DNA from: Rhynochetos jubatus
Taxonomy: Eukaryota; Chordata; Aves; Eurypygiformes; Rhynochetidae
Assembly: GCA_027574665.1 (NCBI GenBank)
Contig: CM050673.1
Location: 10,241,425 to 10,305,424 of the forward strand
Reading direction: 5' to 3'
Length of the DNA: 64,000 nt
The first letter of the stretch is position 1. Each line of letters begins with the position of its first letter. This document shows positions 27,361 through 41,300 of the stretch, piece by piece. Position numbers and translations under genes: made by a program. The notes under the pieces are model-generated. The model searched no databases. It saw only the letters and a program-made list of their open reading frames with translations, and was not told the DNA's origin.

Positions 27361-29637
27361 TGTCATGGCCAGAACGCAGGAAGGGCGTGGCCGGAAACCG
27401 CGACCTGCCATTCTTAGGGTTAGGGCTAGGGTTAGCGTCTGGAGAACGAGAAAGCGCCCAGGTCCAGGGATAGTTGGGATTGCAAAGGCCTGCCAAGAGC
27501 AGGACGACACTGCACTGACATTGCTCCTACCGCAGCTGTCATGGCCAGAACGCAGGGGGGGCGTGGCCGGAAACCGCAAACTGCCATTCTTAGGGTTAGG
27601 GCTAGGGTTAGCGTCTGGAGAACGAGAAAGCGCCCAGGTCCAGGGATAGTTGGGATTGCAAAGGCCTGCCAAGAGCAGCACGACACTGCACTGACATTGC
27701 TCCTACCGCAGCTGTCATGGCCAGAACGCAGGGGGGGCGTGGCCGGAAACCGCGACCTGCCATTCTTAGGGTTAGGGCTAGGGTTAGCGTCTGGAGAACG
27801 AGAAAGCACCAAGGTCCAGGGATAGTTGGGATTGCAAAGGCCTGCCAAGATTTGCACGACACTGCACTGACATTGCTCCTACCGCAGCTGTCATGGCCAG
27901 AACACAGGTGGGGTGTGGCCGGAAACCGCGACCTGCCATTCTTAGGGTTAGGGCTAGGGTTAGCGTCTGGAGAACGAGAAAGCGCCCAGGTCCAGGGATA
28001 GTTGGGATTGCAAAGGCCTGCCAAGAGCAGCACGACACTGCACTGACATTGCTCCTACCGCAGCTGTCATGGCCAGAGCGCAGGGGGGGTGTTGTCGGAA
28101 ACCGCGACCTGCCATTCTTAGGGTTAGGGCTAGGGTTAGCGTCTGGAGAACGAGAAAGCGCTCAGGTCCAGGGATAGTTGGGATTGCAAAGGGCTGCCAA
28201 GAGCAGCACGACACTGCACTGACATTGCTCCTACCTCAGCTGTCATAGCCAGAATGCGGGATGGGCGTGGCCGGAAACCGCGACCTGCCATTCTTAGGGT
28301 TAGGGCTAGGGTTAGTGTCTGGAGAACGAGAAAGCCCCCAGGTCCAGGGATAGTTGGGATTGCAAAGGCCTGCCAAGAGCAGCACGACACTGCACTGACA
28401 TTGCTCCTACCGCAGCTGTCATGGCCAGAACGCAGGAAGGGCGTGGCCGGAAACCGCGACCTGCCATTCTTAGGGTTAGGGCTAGGGTTAGCGTCTGGAG
28501 AACGAGAAAGCGCCCAGGTCCAGGGATAGTTGGGATTGCAAAGGCCTGCCAAGAGCAGGACGACACTGCACTGACATTGCTCCTACCGCAGCTGTCATGG
28601 CCAGAACGCAGGGGGGGCGTGGCCGGAAACCGCAACCTGCCATTCTTAGGGTTAGGGCTAGGGTTAGCGTCTGGAGAACGAGAAAGCGCCCAGGTCCAGG
28701 GATAGTTGGGATTGCAAAGGCCTGCCAAGAGCAGCACGACACTGCACTGACATTGCTCCTACCGCAGCTGTCATGGCCAGAACGCAGGGGGGGGCGTGGC
28801 CGGAAACCGCGACCTGCCATTCTTAGGGTTAGGGCTAGGGTTAGCGTCTGGAGAACGAGAAAGCGCCCAGGTCCAGGGATAGTTGGGATTGCAAAGGCCT
28901 TCCTAGAGCTGCACGACACTGCACTGACATTGCTCCTACCGCAGCTGTCATGGCCAGAACGCAGGGGGGGCGTGGCCGGAAACCGCGACCTGCCATTCTT
29001 AGGGTTAGGGCTAGGGTTAGCGTCTGGAGAACGAGAAAGCGCCCAGGTCCAGGGATAGTTGGCATTGCAAAGGCCTGCCAAGAGCTGCACGACACTGCAC
29101 TGACATTGCTCCTACCGCAGCTGTCATGGCCAGAACGCAGGGGGCGTGGCCGGAAACAGCGACCTGCCATTATTAGGGTTAGGGCTAGGGTTAGTGTCTG
29201 GAGAACGAGAAAGCGCCCAGGTCCAGGGATAGTTGGCATTGCAAAGGCCTGCCAAGAGCAGCACGACACTGCACTGACATTGCTCCTACCGCAGCTGTCA
29301 TGGCCAGAACGCAGGTGGGGCGTGGCCAGAAACCGCGACCTGCCATTCTTAGGGTTAGGGCTAGGGTTAGCGTCTGGAGAACGAGAAAGCGCCAAGGTCC
29401 AGGGATAGTTGGGATTGCAAAGGCCTGCCAAGAGCAGCACGACACTGCACTGACATTGCTCCTACCGCAGCTGTCATGGCCAGAACACAGGTGGGGTGTG
29501 GCCGGAAACCGTGACCTGCCATTCTTAGGGTTAGGGCTAGGGTTAGCGTCTGGAGAATGAGAAAGCCCCCAGGTCCAGGGATAGTTGGGATTGCAAAGGC
29601 CTGCCAAGAGCAGCACGACACTGCACTGACATTGCTC
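27361..29637. repeat. Class A satellite block 4 with a two-monomer B insert
   Basis: Class A monomers run from the GCAGGAAGGGCGTGG monomer near 27,378. They are interrupted at about 28,067-28,423 by the B pair GCGCTCAGG (28,158) and GCGGGATGGG (28,256). Class A then resumes to the CTACTGCAGCTG junction near 29,638. One unit near 28,793 has eight G and is 177 bp long. The interruption matches the B-to-A junctions at 13.5-13.8 and 17.0-17.35 kb. Confidence 0.6.
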
Positions 29638-32600
29638 CTACTGCAGCTGTCATGGCCAGAACGCAGGGGGGCGTGGCCGGAAACCGCGACCTGCCATTCT
29701 TAGGGTTAGGGCTAGGGTTAGAGTCTGGAGAACGAGAAAGCACGCAGGTCCAGGGATAGTTGGGATTGCAAAGGCCTGCAAAGAGCTGCACGACACTGCA
29801 CTGACATTGCTCCAACCACAGCTGTCATGGCCAGAATGTAGGGGGGGCGTGGCCGGAAACTTCCACCTGCCATTCTTAGGGTTAGGGCTAGGGTTAGCGT
29901 CTGGAGAACGAGAAAGCCCCCAGATCCAGGGTTAGTTGGGATTGCAAAGGCCTGCAAGAGCAGCACGACGCTGCACTGTCATTGCTCCTACATCAGATGT
30001 CATAGCCAGAACGCAGGGGGGGCGTGGCCGGAAACCGCGACCTGCCATTCTTAGGGTTAGGGCTAGGGTTAGCGTCTGGAGAATGAGAAAGCCCCCAGGT
30101 CCAGGGATAGTTGGGATTGGAAAGGCCTGCCAAGAGCAGCACGACACTGCACTGACATTATTCCTACCGCAGCTGTCATGGCCAGAACGCAGGGGGGGCG
30201 TGGCCGTAAACCGCGACCTGCCATTCTTAGGGTTAGGGCTAGGGTTAGCGTCTGGAGAACGAGAAAGCGCCCAGGTCCAGGGATATTTGGGATTGCAAAG
30301 GCCTGCCAAGAGCTGCACGACACTGCACTGACATTGCTCCTACCGCAGCTGTCATGGCCAGAACGCAGGGGGGGCGTGGCCGGAAACCTCCACCTGCCAT
30401 TCTTAGGGTTAGGGTTAGCGTCTGGAGAACGAGAAAGCCCCCAGGTCCAGGGTTAGTTGGGATTGCAAAGGCCTGCCAAGAACAGCACGACACAGCACTG
30501 ACATTGCTCCTACCGCTGCTGTCATAGCCAGAACGCAGGGGGGGTGTGGCCGGAAACCGCGACCTGCCATTATTAGGGTTAGGGCTAGGGTTAGCGTCTG
30601 GAGAACGAGAAAGCGCCCAGGTCCAGGGATAGTTGGGATTGCAAAGGCCTGCCAAGAGCAGCACGACACTGCACTGACATTGCTCCTACCTCAGCTGTCA
30701 TAGCCAGAACGCAGGGGAGGCGTGGCCGGAAACCGCGACCTGCCATTCTTAGGGTTAGGGCTAGGGTTAGCGTCTGGAGAACGAGAAAGCGCCCAGGTCC
30801 AGGGATAGTTGGGATTGCAAAGGTGTGCCAAGAGCAGCACGACACTGCACTGACATTGCTCCTACCTCAGATGACATAGCCAGAACGCAGGGGGGGCGTG
30901 GCCGGAAACCGCGACCTGCCATTCTTAGGGTTAGGGCTAGGGTTAGCGTCTGGAGAACGAGAAAGCGCCCAGGTCCAGGGATAGTTGGGATTGCAAAGGC
31001 CTGACAAGAACAGCACGACACTGCATTGACATTGCTCCTACCGCAGGTGTCATGGCCAGAAAGCAGGGGGGGCGTGGCCGGAAACCGCGACCTGCCATTA
31101 TTAGGCTTAGGGCTAGGGTTAGCGTCTGGAGAATGAGAAAGCCCCCAGGTGTAGGGATAGTTGGGATTGCAAAGGCCTGCAAAGAGCTGCACGTCACTGC
31201 ACTGGCATTGCTCCTACATGAGCTGTCATAGCCAGAACGCAGGGGGGGCGTGGCCGGAAACCGCGACCTGCCATTCTTAGGGTTAGGACTAGGGTTAGCA
31301 TCTGGAGAACGAGAAAGCCCCCAGGTCCAGGGATAGTTGGGATTGCAAAGGCCTGCCAAGAGCAGCACGACGCTGCACTGACATTGCTCCTAACGCAGCT
31401 GTCATAGCCAGAACGCAGGGGGGGGCGTGGCCGTAAACCGCGACCTGCCATTCTTAGGGTTAGGGCTAGGGTTAGCGTCTGGAGAATGAGAAAGCCCCCA
31501 GGTCCAGGGATATTTGGGATTGCAAAGGCCTGCCAAGAGCAGCACGACACTGCACTGACATTGCTCCTACCTCAGCTGTCATGGCCAGAAAGCAGTGGGG
31601 GCATGGCCGGAAACCGCGACCTGCCATTCTTAGGGCTAGGGTTAGCGTCTGGAGAACGAGAAAGCGCCGAGGTCCAGGGACAGTTGGAATTGCAAAGGGC
31701 TGCCAAGAGCAGCACGACACTGCACTGACATTGCTCCTACGACAGCTGTCATGGCCAGAACGCAGGGGGGGCGTGGCCAGAAACCGTGACCTGCCATTAT
31801 TAGGGTTAGGGCTAGGGTTAGCATCTGGAGAACGAGAAAGCGCCCAGGTCCAGGAATAATTGGGATTGCAAAGGCCTGACAAGAGCAGCACGATACTGCA
31901 CTGCCATTGCTCCTAACGCAGCTGTCATGGCCAGAACGCAGGGGGGGCGTGGCAGTAAACCACGCCCAGCCATTCTTAGGGTTAGGGCTAGGGTTAGCTT
32001 CTGGAAAACAAGAAAGCCCCCAGGTCCAGGGATATTTGGGATTACAAAGGCCTGCCAAGAGCAGCACGACACTGCACTGACATTGCTCCTACCGCAGCTG
32101 TCATGGCCAGAACGCAGGGAGGGCGTGGCCATAAACCCCGACCTGCCATTATTAGGGTTAGGGCTAGGGTTAGCGTCTGGAGAACGAGAAAGCGCCCAGG
32201 TCCAGGGATAGTTGGGATTGCAAAGGCCTGCCAAGAGCAGCACGACACTGCACTGCCATTGCTCCTAACGCATCTGTCATGCCCAGAACGCGGGGTGGTG
32301 TGGCTGGAAACCGCGACCTGCCATTCGTAGGGTTAGGGCTAGGGTTAGCATCTGGAGAACGAGAAAGCGCGCAGGTCCAGGGATAGTTGGGATTGCAAAG
32401 GCCTGCCAAGAGCAGCACGACAATGCACTGACATTGCTCCTAACGAAGCTGTCATAGCCAGAATGCGGGATGGGCGTGGCCGGAAACCGCGACCTGCCAT
32501 TCTTAGGGTTAGGGCTAGGGTTAGCGTCTGGAGAACGAGAAAGCGCCCAGGTCCAGGGATAGTTGGGATTGCAAAGGCCTGCCAAGAGCAGCACGACAAT

Positions 32601-33048
32601 GCACTGACATTGCTCCTACCTCAGCTGTCATAGCCAGAATGCGGGATGGGCGTGGCCGGAAACCGCGACCTGCCATTCTTAGGGTTAGGGCTAGGGTTAG
32701 CGTCTGGAGAACGAGAAAGCGCCCAGGTCCAGGGATAGTTGGGATTGCAAAGGCCTGCCAAGAGCAGCACGACACTGCACTGACATTGCTCCTAACGCAG
32801 CACTCATGGCCAGAAAGCAGTGGGGGCATGGCCGGAAACCGCGACCTGCCATTCTTAGGGTTAGGGCTAGGGTTAGCGTCTGGAGAACGAGAAAGCGCGC
32901 AGGTCCAGGGATAGTTGGGATTGCAAAGGCCTGCCAAGAGCAGCACGACACTGCACTGACATTGCTCCTACCGCAGCTGTCATGGCCAGAACGCAGGGGG
33001 AGCGTGGCATTAAACCGCGCCCTGCCATTATTAGGGTTAGGGCTAGGG

Positions 33049-36000
33049 TTAGCGTCTGGGGAACGAGAAAGCGCCCAGGTCCAGGGATAGTTGGGATTGC
33101 AAAGGCCTGCCAAGAGCAGCACGACACTGCACTGACATTGCTCCTACCTCAGATGACATAGCCAGAACGCAGGGGGGGCGTGGCCGGAAACCGAGACCTG
33201 CCATTATTAGGGTTAGGGCTAGGGTTAGCGTCTGGAGAACGAGAAAGCCCCCAGGTGTAGGGATAGTTGGGATTGCAAAGGCCTGCCAAGAGCAGCACGA
33301 CACTGCACTGCCATTTCTCCTACCGCAGCTGTCATAGCAAGAAGACGGGCGTGGCGTGGCCGTAAAACGCGACCTGCCATTCTTAGGGTTAGGGCTAGGG
33401 TTAGCGTCTGGAGAACGAGAAAGCGCCCAGGTCCAGGGATAGTTGGGATTGGAAAGGCCTGCCAAGAGCAGCACGACACTGCACTGACATTATTCCTACC
33501 GCAGCTGTCATGGCCAGAACGCAGGGGGGGCGTGGCCGTAAACCGCGACCTGCCATTCTTAGGGTTAGGGCTAGGGTTAGCGTCTGGAGAACGAGAAAGC
33601 GCCCAGGTCCAGGGATAGTTGGCATTGCAAAGGCCTGCCAAGAGCAGCACGACACTGCACTTACATTGCTCCTACCTCAGATGTCATAGCAGAATGTGGG
33701 ATGGGCGTGGCCGGAAAACGCGACCTGCCATTCTTAGGGTTAGGGCTAGGGTTAGCGTCTGGAGAACGAGAAAGCCCCCAGGTCCAAGGATAGTTGGGAT
33801 TGCAAAGGCCTGCCAAGACCAGCACGACATTGCACTGACATTGCTCCTACCTCAGCTGTCATGGACAGAACGCAGGGGGGGCGTGGCATTAAACCGCGAC
33901 CTGCCATTCTTAGGGTTAGGGCTAGGGTTAGCGTCTGGAGAACGAGAAAGCGCCCAGGTACAGGGATAGTTGGGATTGCAAAGGCCTGCCAAGAGCAGCA
34001 CCACACTGCACTGACATTGCTCCTACCTCAGCTGTCATGCCCAGAACGCGGGGTGCTGTGGCTGGAAACCGCGACCTGACATTGTTAGGGTTAGGGCTAG
34101 GGTTAGCTTCTGGAGAACGAGAAAGCGCCCAGGTCCAGGGATAGTTGGGATTGCAAAGGCCTGCCAAGAGCAGCACGACACTGCACTGTCATTGCTCCTA
34201 CCTCAGCTGTCAGAGCCAGAATGCGGGATGGGCGTGGCCGGAAACCGCGACCTGCCATTCTTAGGGTTAGGGCTAGGGTTAGCGTCTGGAGAACGAGAAA
34301 GCGCCCAGGTCCAGGGATAGTTGGGATTGCAAAGGCCTGCCAAGAGCAGCACGACACTGCACTGACATTGCTCCTACCTCAGCTGTCATGGCCAGAATGC
34401 AGGGGGGGCGTGACGGGAAACCGCGACCTGCCATTCTTAGGGTTAGGGCTAGGGTTAGCGTCTGGAGAACGAGAAAGCGCCCAGGTCCAGGGATAGTTGG
34501 GATTGCAAAGGCCTGCCAAGAGCAGCACGACACTGCACTGACATTGCTCCTACCGCAGCTGTCATGGCCAGAGCGCAGGGGGGGTGTTGTCGGAAACCGC
34601 GACCTGCCATTCTTAGGGTTAGGGCTAGGGTTAGAGTCTAGAGAACGAGAAAGCGCCCAGGTCCAGGGATAGTTGGGATTGCAAAGGCCTGCCAAGGGCA
34701 GCACGACACTGCACTGACATTGCTCCTACCTCAGCTGTCATAGCCAGAACGCAGGGGGGGCGTGGCCGGAAACCGTGACCTGCCATTCTTAGGGTTAGGG
34801 CTAGGGTTAGCGTCTGGAGAACGAGAAAGCGCCCAGGTCCAGGGATACTTGGGATTGCAAAGGGCTGCCAAGAGCAGCACGACACTGCACTGCCATTGCT
34901 CCTACCTCAGATGTCATAGCAGAATGTGGGATGGGCGTGGCCGGAAAACGCGACCGGCCATTCTTAGGGTTAGGGCTAGGGTTAGCGTCTGGAGAACGAG
35001 AAAGCCCCCAGGTCCAAGGATAGTTGGGATTGCAAAGGCCTGCCAAGAGCAGCACGACATTGCACTGACATTGCTCCTACCTCAGCTGTCATGGACAGAA
35101 CGCAGGGGGGGCGTGGCCATAAACCGCGACCTGCCATTCTTAGGGTTAGGGCTAGGGTTAGCGTCTGGAGAACGAGAAAGCGCCCAGGTCCAGGGATAGT
35201 TGGGATTGCAAAGGGCTGCCAAGAGCAGCACGACACTGCACTGACATTGCTCCTACCCCTGCTGTCATAGCCAGAACGCAGGGGGGGCGTGGCCGGAAAC
35301 CGTGACCTGCCATTCTTAGGGTTAGGGCTACGGTTAGCGTCTGGAGAACGAGAAAGCGCCCAGGTCCAGGGACAGTTGGGATTGCAAAGGCCTGCCAAGA
35401 GCAGCACGACACTGCACTGCCATTGCTCCTACCACAGCTGTCATGGCCAGAACGCAGGGGGGGCGTGGCCGTAAACCACGACCTGCCATTCTTAGGGTTA
35501 GGGCTAGGGTTAGCGTCTGGAGAATGAGAAAGCCCCCAGGTCCACGGATAGTTGGGATCGCAAAGGGCTGCCAAGAGCAGCACGACACTGCACTGACATT
35601 GCTCCTACCCCTGCTGTCATGGCCAGAACGCAGGGGGGGCGTGGCCAGACACCGCGACCTGCCATTCTTAGGGTTAGGGCTAGGGTTAGCGTCTGGAGAA
35701 CGAGAAAGCGCCCAGGTCCAGGGATAGTTGGGATTGCAAAGGCCTGCCAAGAGCAGCACGACACTGCACTGACATTGCTCCTACCGCAGCTGTCATGCCC
35801 AGAACGCGGGGTGGCGTGGCCGGAAACCGCGACCTGCCATTCTTAGGGTTAGGGCTAGGGTTAGCGTCTGGAGAACGAGAAAGCGCCCAGGTCCAGGGAT
35901 AGTTGGGATTGCAAAGGCCTGCAAGAGCTGCACGACACTGCAATGACATTGCTCCTACCTCAGCTGTCATGGCCAGAATGCGGGATGGGCGTGGCCGGAA

Positions 36001-38321
36001 ACCGCGACCTGCCATTCTTAGGGTTAGGGCTAGGGTTAGCGTCTGGAGAACGAGAAAGCCCCCAGGTCCAGGGATAGTTGGGATTGCAAAGGCCTGCCAA
36101 GAGCAGCACGACACTGCACTGACATTGCTCCTACCTCAGCTGTCATGGCCAGAATGCAGGGGGGGCGTGACCGGAAACCGCGACCTGCCATTCTTAGGGT
36201 TAGGGCTAGGGTTAGTGTCTGGAGAACGAGAAAGCGCCCAGGTCCAGGGATAGTTGGGATTGCAAAGGCCTGCCAAGAGCAGCACCACACTGCACTGACA
36301 TTGCTCCTACCGCAGCTCTCATGGCCAGAGCGCAGGGGGGGTGTTGTCGGAAACCGCGACCTGCCATTCTTAGGGTTAGGGCTAGGGTTAGCGTCTGGAG
36401 AACGAGAAAGCGCCCAGGTCCAGGGATAGTTGGGATTGCAAAGGGCTGCCAAGAGCAGCACGACACTACACTGACATTGCTCCTACCTCAGCTGTCATAG
36501 CCAGAATGCGGGATGGGCGTGGCCGGAAACCGCGACCTGCCATTCTTAGGGTTAGGGCTAGGGTTAGTGTCTGGAGAACGAGAAAGCCCCCAGGTCCAGG
36601 GATAGTTGGGATTGCAAAGGCCTGCCAAGAGCAGCACGACACTGCACTGACATTGCTCCTACCGCAGCTGTCATGGCCAGAATGCAGGGGGGGCGTGACC
36701 GGAAACCGCGACCTGCCATTCTTAGGGTTAGGGCTAGGGTTAGTGTCTGGAGAACGAGAAAGCGCCCAGGTCCAGGGATAGTTGGGATTGCAAAGGCCTG
36801 CCAAGAGCAGCACCACACTGCACTGACATTGCTCCTACCGCAGCTCTCATGGCCAGAGCGCAGGGGGGGTGTTGTAGGAAACCGCGACCTGCCATTGTTA
36901 GGGTTAGGGCTAGGGTTAGCGTCTGGAGAACGAGAAAGCGCCCAGGTCCAGGGATAGTTGGGATTGCAAAGGCCTGCCAAGAGCAGCACGACACTGCACT
37001 GACATTGCTCCTAACGAAGCTGTCATACCCAGAACGCGGGGTGGTGTGGCTGGAAACCGCGACCTGCCATTGTTAGGGTTAGGGCTAGGGTTAGCATCTG
37101 GAGAACGAGTAATAGCCCAGGTCCAGGGATAGTTGGGATTGCAAAGGCCTGCCAAGAGCAGCACGACACTGCACTGACATTACTCCTACCGCAGCTGTCA
37201 TGGCCAGAACGCAGGGGGGGCGTGGCCGTAAACCGCGACCTGCCATTCTTAGGGTTAGGGCTAGGGTTAGCGTCTGGAGAATGAGAAAGCCCCCAGGTCC
37301 AGGGATATTTGGGATTGCAAAGGCCTGCCAAGAGCAGCACGACACTGCACTGACATTGCTCCTACCTCAGCTGTCATAGCCAGAATGTGGGATGGGCGTG
37401 GCCGGAAAACGCGACCTGCCATTCTTAGGGTTAGGGCTAGGGTTAGCTTCTGGAGAACGAGAAAGCGCCCAGGTGCAGGGATAGTTGGGATTGCAAAGGC
37501 CTGCCAAGAGCAGCACGACATTGCACTGACATTGCTCCTACCTCAGCTGTCATGGCCAGAACGCAGGGGGGGCGTGGCCGGAAACCGCGACCTGCCATTC
37601 TTAGGGTTAGGGCTAGGGTTAGCGTCTGGAGAACGAGAAAGCGCCCAGGTCCAGGGATAGTTGGGATCGCAAAGGCCTGCCAAGAGCAGCACGACACTGC
37701 ACTGACATTGCTCCTACCTCAGCTGTCATGGCCAGAACGCAGGGGGGGCGTGGCCAGACACAGCGACCTGCCATTCTTAGGTTTAGGGCTAGGGTTAGCG
37801 TCTGGAGAACGAGAAAACACCCAGGTCCAGGGATAGTTGGGATTGCAAAGGCCTGCCAAGAGCAGCACGACACTGCACTGACATTGCTCATACCGTATCT
37901 GTCATGCCCAGAACGCGGGGTGGCGTGGCCGGAAACCGTGACCTGCCATTCGTAGGGTTAGGGCTACGGTTAGCGTCTGGAGAACGAGAAAGCGCCCAGG
38001 TCCAGGGATAGTTGGGATTGCAAAGGCCTGCCAAGAGCAGCACGACAATGCACTGACATTGCTCCTACCTCAGCTGTCATAGCCAGAATGCGGGATGGGC
38101 GTGGCCGGAAACCGCGACCTGCCATTCTTAGGGTTAGGGCTAGGGTTAGCGTCTGGAGAACGAGAAAGCGCCCAGGTCCAGGGATAGTTGGGATTGCAAA
38201 GGCCTGCCAAGAGCAGCACGACACTGCACTGACATTGCTCCTACCGCAGCTGTCATAGCCAGAACGCAGGGGGAGCGTGGCATTAAACCGCGCCCTGCCA
38301 TTATTAGGGTTAGGGCTAGGG
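33049..38321. repeat. Higher-order repeat, copy 1 (about 5.3 kb)
   Basis: This block of about 30 monomers is repeated immediately downstream. Shared rare landmarks include GCAAGAAGACGGGCG (33,337 against 38,610, offset 5,273) and GAGTAATAGCCCAGG (37,108 against 42,557, offset 5,449). The offset jumps by exactly 176 bp near 34,000, where copy 1 has a fused monomer that the second copy keeps as two. Confidence 0.8.
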
Positions 38322-41300
38322 TTAGCGTCTGGGGAACGAGAAAGCGCCCAGGTCCAGGGATAGTTGGGATTGCAAAGGCCTGCCAAGAGCAGCACGACAC
38401 TGCACTGACATTGCTCCTACCTCAGATGACATAGCCAGAACGCAGGGGGGGCGTGGCCGGAAACCGAGACCTGCCATTATTAGGGTTAGGGCTAGGGTTA
38501 GCGTCTGGAGAACGAGAAAGCCCCCAGGTGTAGGGATAGTTGGGATTGCAAAGGCCTGCCAAGAGCAGCACGACAATGCACTGCCATTTCTCCTACCGCA
38601 GCTGTCATAGCAAGAAGACGGGCGTGGCGTGGCCGTAAAACGCGACCTGCCATTCTTAGGGTTAGGGCTAGGGTTAGCGTCTGGAGAACGAGAAAGCGCC
38701 CAGGTCCAGGGATAGTTGGGATTGGAAAGGCCTGCCAAGAGCAGCACGACACTGCACTGACATTATTCCTACCGCAGCTGTCATGGCCAGAACGCAGGGG
38801 GGGCGTGGCCGTAAACCGCGACCTGCCATTCTTAGGGTTAGGGCTAGGGTTAGCGTCTGGAGAACGAGAAAGCGCCCAGGTCCAGGGATAGTTGGCATTG
38901 CAAAGGCCTGCCAAGAGCAGCACGACACTGCACTTACATTGCTCCTACCTCAGATGTCATAGCAGAATGTGGGATGGGCGTGGCCGGAAAACGCGACCTG
39001 CCATTCTTAGGGTTAGGGCTAGGGTTAGCGTCTGGAGAACGAGAAAGCCCCCAGGTCCAAGGATAGTTGGGATTGCAAAGGCCTGCCAAGACCAGCACGA
39101 CATTGCACTGACATTGCTCCTACCTCAGCTGTCATGGACAGAACGCAGGGGGGGCGTGGCATTAAACCGCGACCTGCCATTCTTAGGGTTAGGGCTAGGG
39201 TTAGCGTCTGGAGAACGAGAAAGCGCCCAGGTCCAGGGATAGTTGGGATTGCAAAGGCCTGCCAAGAGCAGCACCACACTGCACTGACATTGCTCCTACC
39301 GCAGCTGTCATGGCCAGAACGCAGGGGGGGTGTTGTCGGAAACCGCGACCTGCCATTCTTAGGGTTAGGGCTAGGGTTAGCGTCTGGAGAACGAGAAAGC
39401 GCCCAGGTCCAGGGATAGTTGGGATTGCAAAGGCCTGCCAAGAGCAGCACGACACTGCACTGACATTGCTCCTACCTCAGCTGTCATGCCCAGAACGCGG
39501 GGTGCTGTGGCTGGAAACCGCGACCTGACATTGTTAGGGTTAGGGCTAGGGTTAGCTTCTGGAGAACGAGAAAGCGCCCAGGTCCAGGGATAGTTGGGAT
39601 TGCAAAGGCCTGCCAAGAGCAGCACGACACTGCACTGTCATTGCTCCTACCTCAGCTGTCAGAGCCAGAATGCGGGATGGGCGTGGCCGGAAACCGCGAC
39701 CTGCCATTCTTAGGGTTAGGGCTAGGGTTAGCGTCTGGAGAACGAGAAAGCGCCCAGGTCCAGGGATAGTTGGGATTGCAAAGGCCTGCCAAGAGCAGCA
39801 CGACACTGCACTGACATTGCTCCTACCTCAGCTGTCATGGCCAGAATGCAGGGGGGGCGTGACGGGAAACCGCGACCTGCCATTCTTAGGGTTAGGGCTA
39901 GGGTTAGCGTCTGGAGAACGAGAAAGCGCCCAGGTCCAGGGATAGTTGGGATTGCAAAGGCCTGCCAAGAGCAGCACGACACTGCACTGACATTGCTCCT
40001 ACCGCAGCTGTCATGGCCAGAGCGCAGGGGGGGTGTTGTCGGAAACCGCGACCTGCCATTCTTAGGGTTAGGGCTAGGGTTAGAGTCTAGAGAACGAGAA
40101 AGCGCCCAGGTCCAGGGATAGTTGGGATTGCAAAGGCCTGCCAAGGGCAGCACGACACTGCACTGACATTGCTCCTACCTCAGCTCTCATAGCCAGAACG
40201 CAGGGGGGGCGTGGCCGGAAACCGTGACCTGCCATTCTTAGGGTTAGGGCTAGGGTTAGCGTCTGGAGAACGAGAAAGCGCCCAGGTCCAGGGATACTTG
40301 GGATTGCAAAGGGCTGCCAAGAGCAGCACGACACTGCACTGCCATTGCTCCTACCTCAGATGTCATAGCAGAATGTGGGATGGGCGTGGCCGGAAAACGC
40401 GACCGGCCATTCTTAGGGTTAGGGCTAGGGTTAGCGTCTGGAGAACGAGAAAGCCCCCAGGTCCAAGGATAGTTGGGATTGCAAAGGCCTGCCAAGAGCA
40501 GCACGACATTGCACTGACATTGCTCCTACCTCAGCTGTCATGGACAGAACGCAGGGGGGGCGTGGCCATAAACCGCGACCTGCCATTCTTAGGGTTAGGG
40601 CTAGGGTTAGCGTCTGGAGAACGAGAAAGCGCCCAGGTCCAGGGATAGTTGGGATTGCAAAGGGCTGCCAAGAGCAGCACGACACTGCACTGACATTGCT
40701 CCTACCCCTGCTGTCATAGCCAGAACGCAGGGGGGGCGTGGCCGGAAACCGTGACCTGCCATTCTTAGGGTTAGGGCTACGGTTAGCGTCTGGAGAACGA
40801 GAAAGCGCCCAGGTCCAGGGACAGTTGGGATTGCAAAGGCCTGCCAAGAGCAGCACGACACTGCACTGCCATTGCTCCTACCACAGCTGTCATGGCCAGA
40901 ACGCAGGGGGGGCGTGGCCGTAAACCACGACCTGCCATTCTTAGGGTTAGGGCTAGGGTTAGCGTCTGGAGAATGAGAAAGCCCCCAGGTCCACGGATAG
41001 TTGGGATCGCAAAGGGCTGCCAAGAGCAGCACGACACTGCACTGACATTGCTCCTACCCCTGCTGTCATGGCCAGAACGCAGGGGGGGCGTGGCCAGACA
41101 CCGCGACCTGCCATTCTTAGGGTTAGGGCTAGGGTTAGCGTCTGGAGAACGAGAAAGCGCCCAGGTCCAGGGATAGTTGGGATTGCAAAGGCCTGCCAAG
41201 AGCAGCACGACACTGCACTGACATTGCTCCTACCGCAGCTGTCATGCCCAGAACGCGGGGTGGCGTGGCCGGAAACCGCGACCTGCCATTCTTAGGGTTA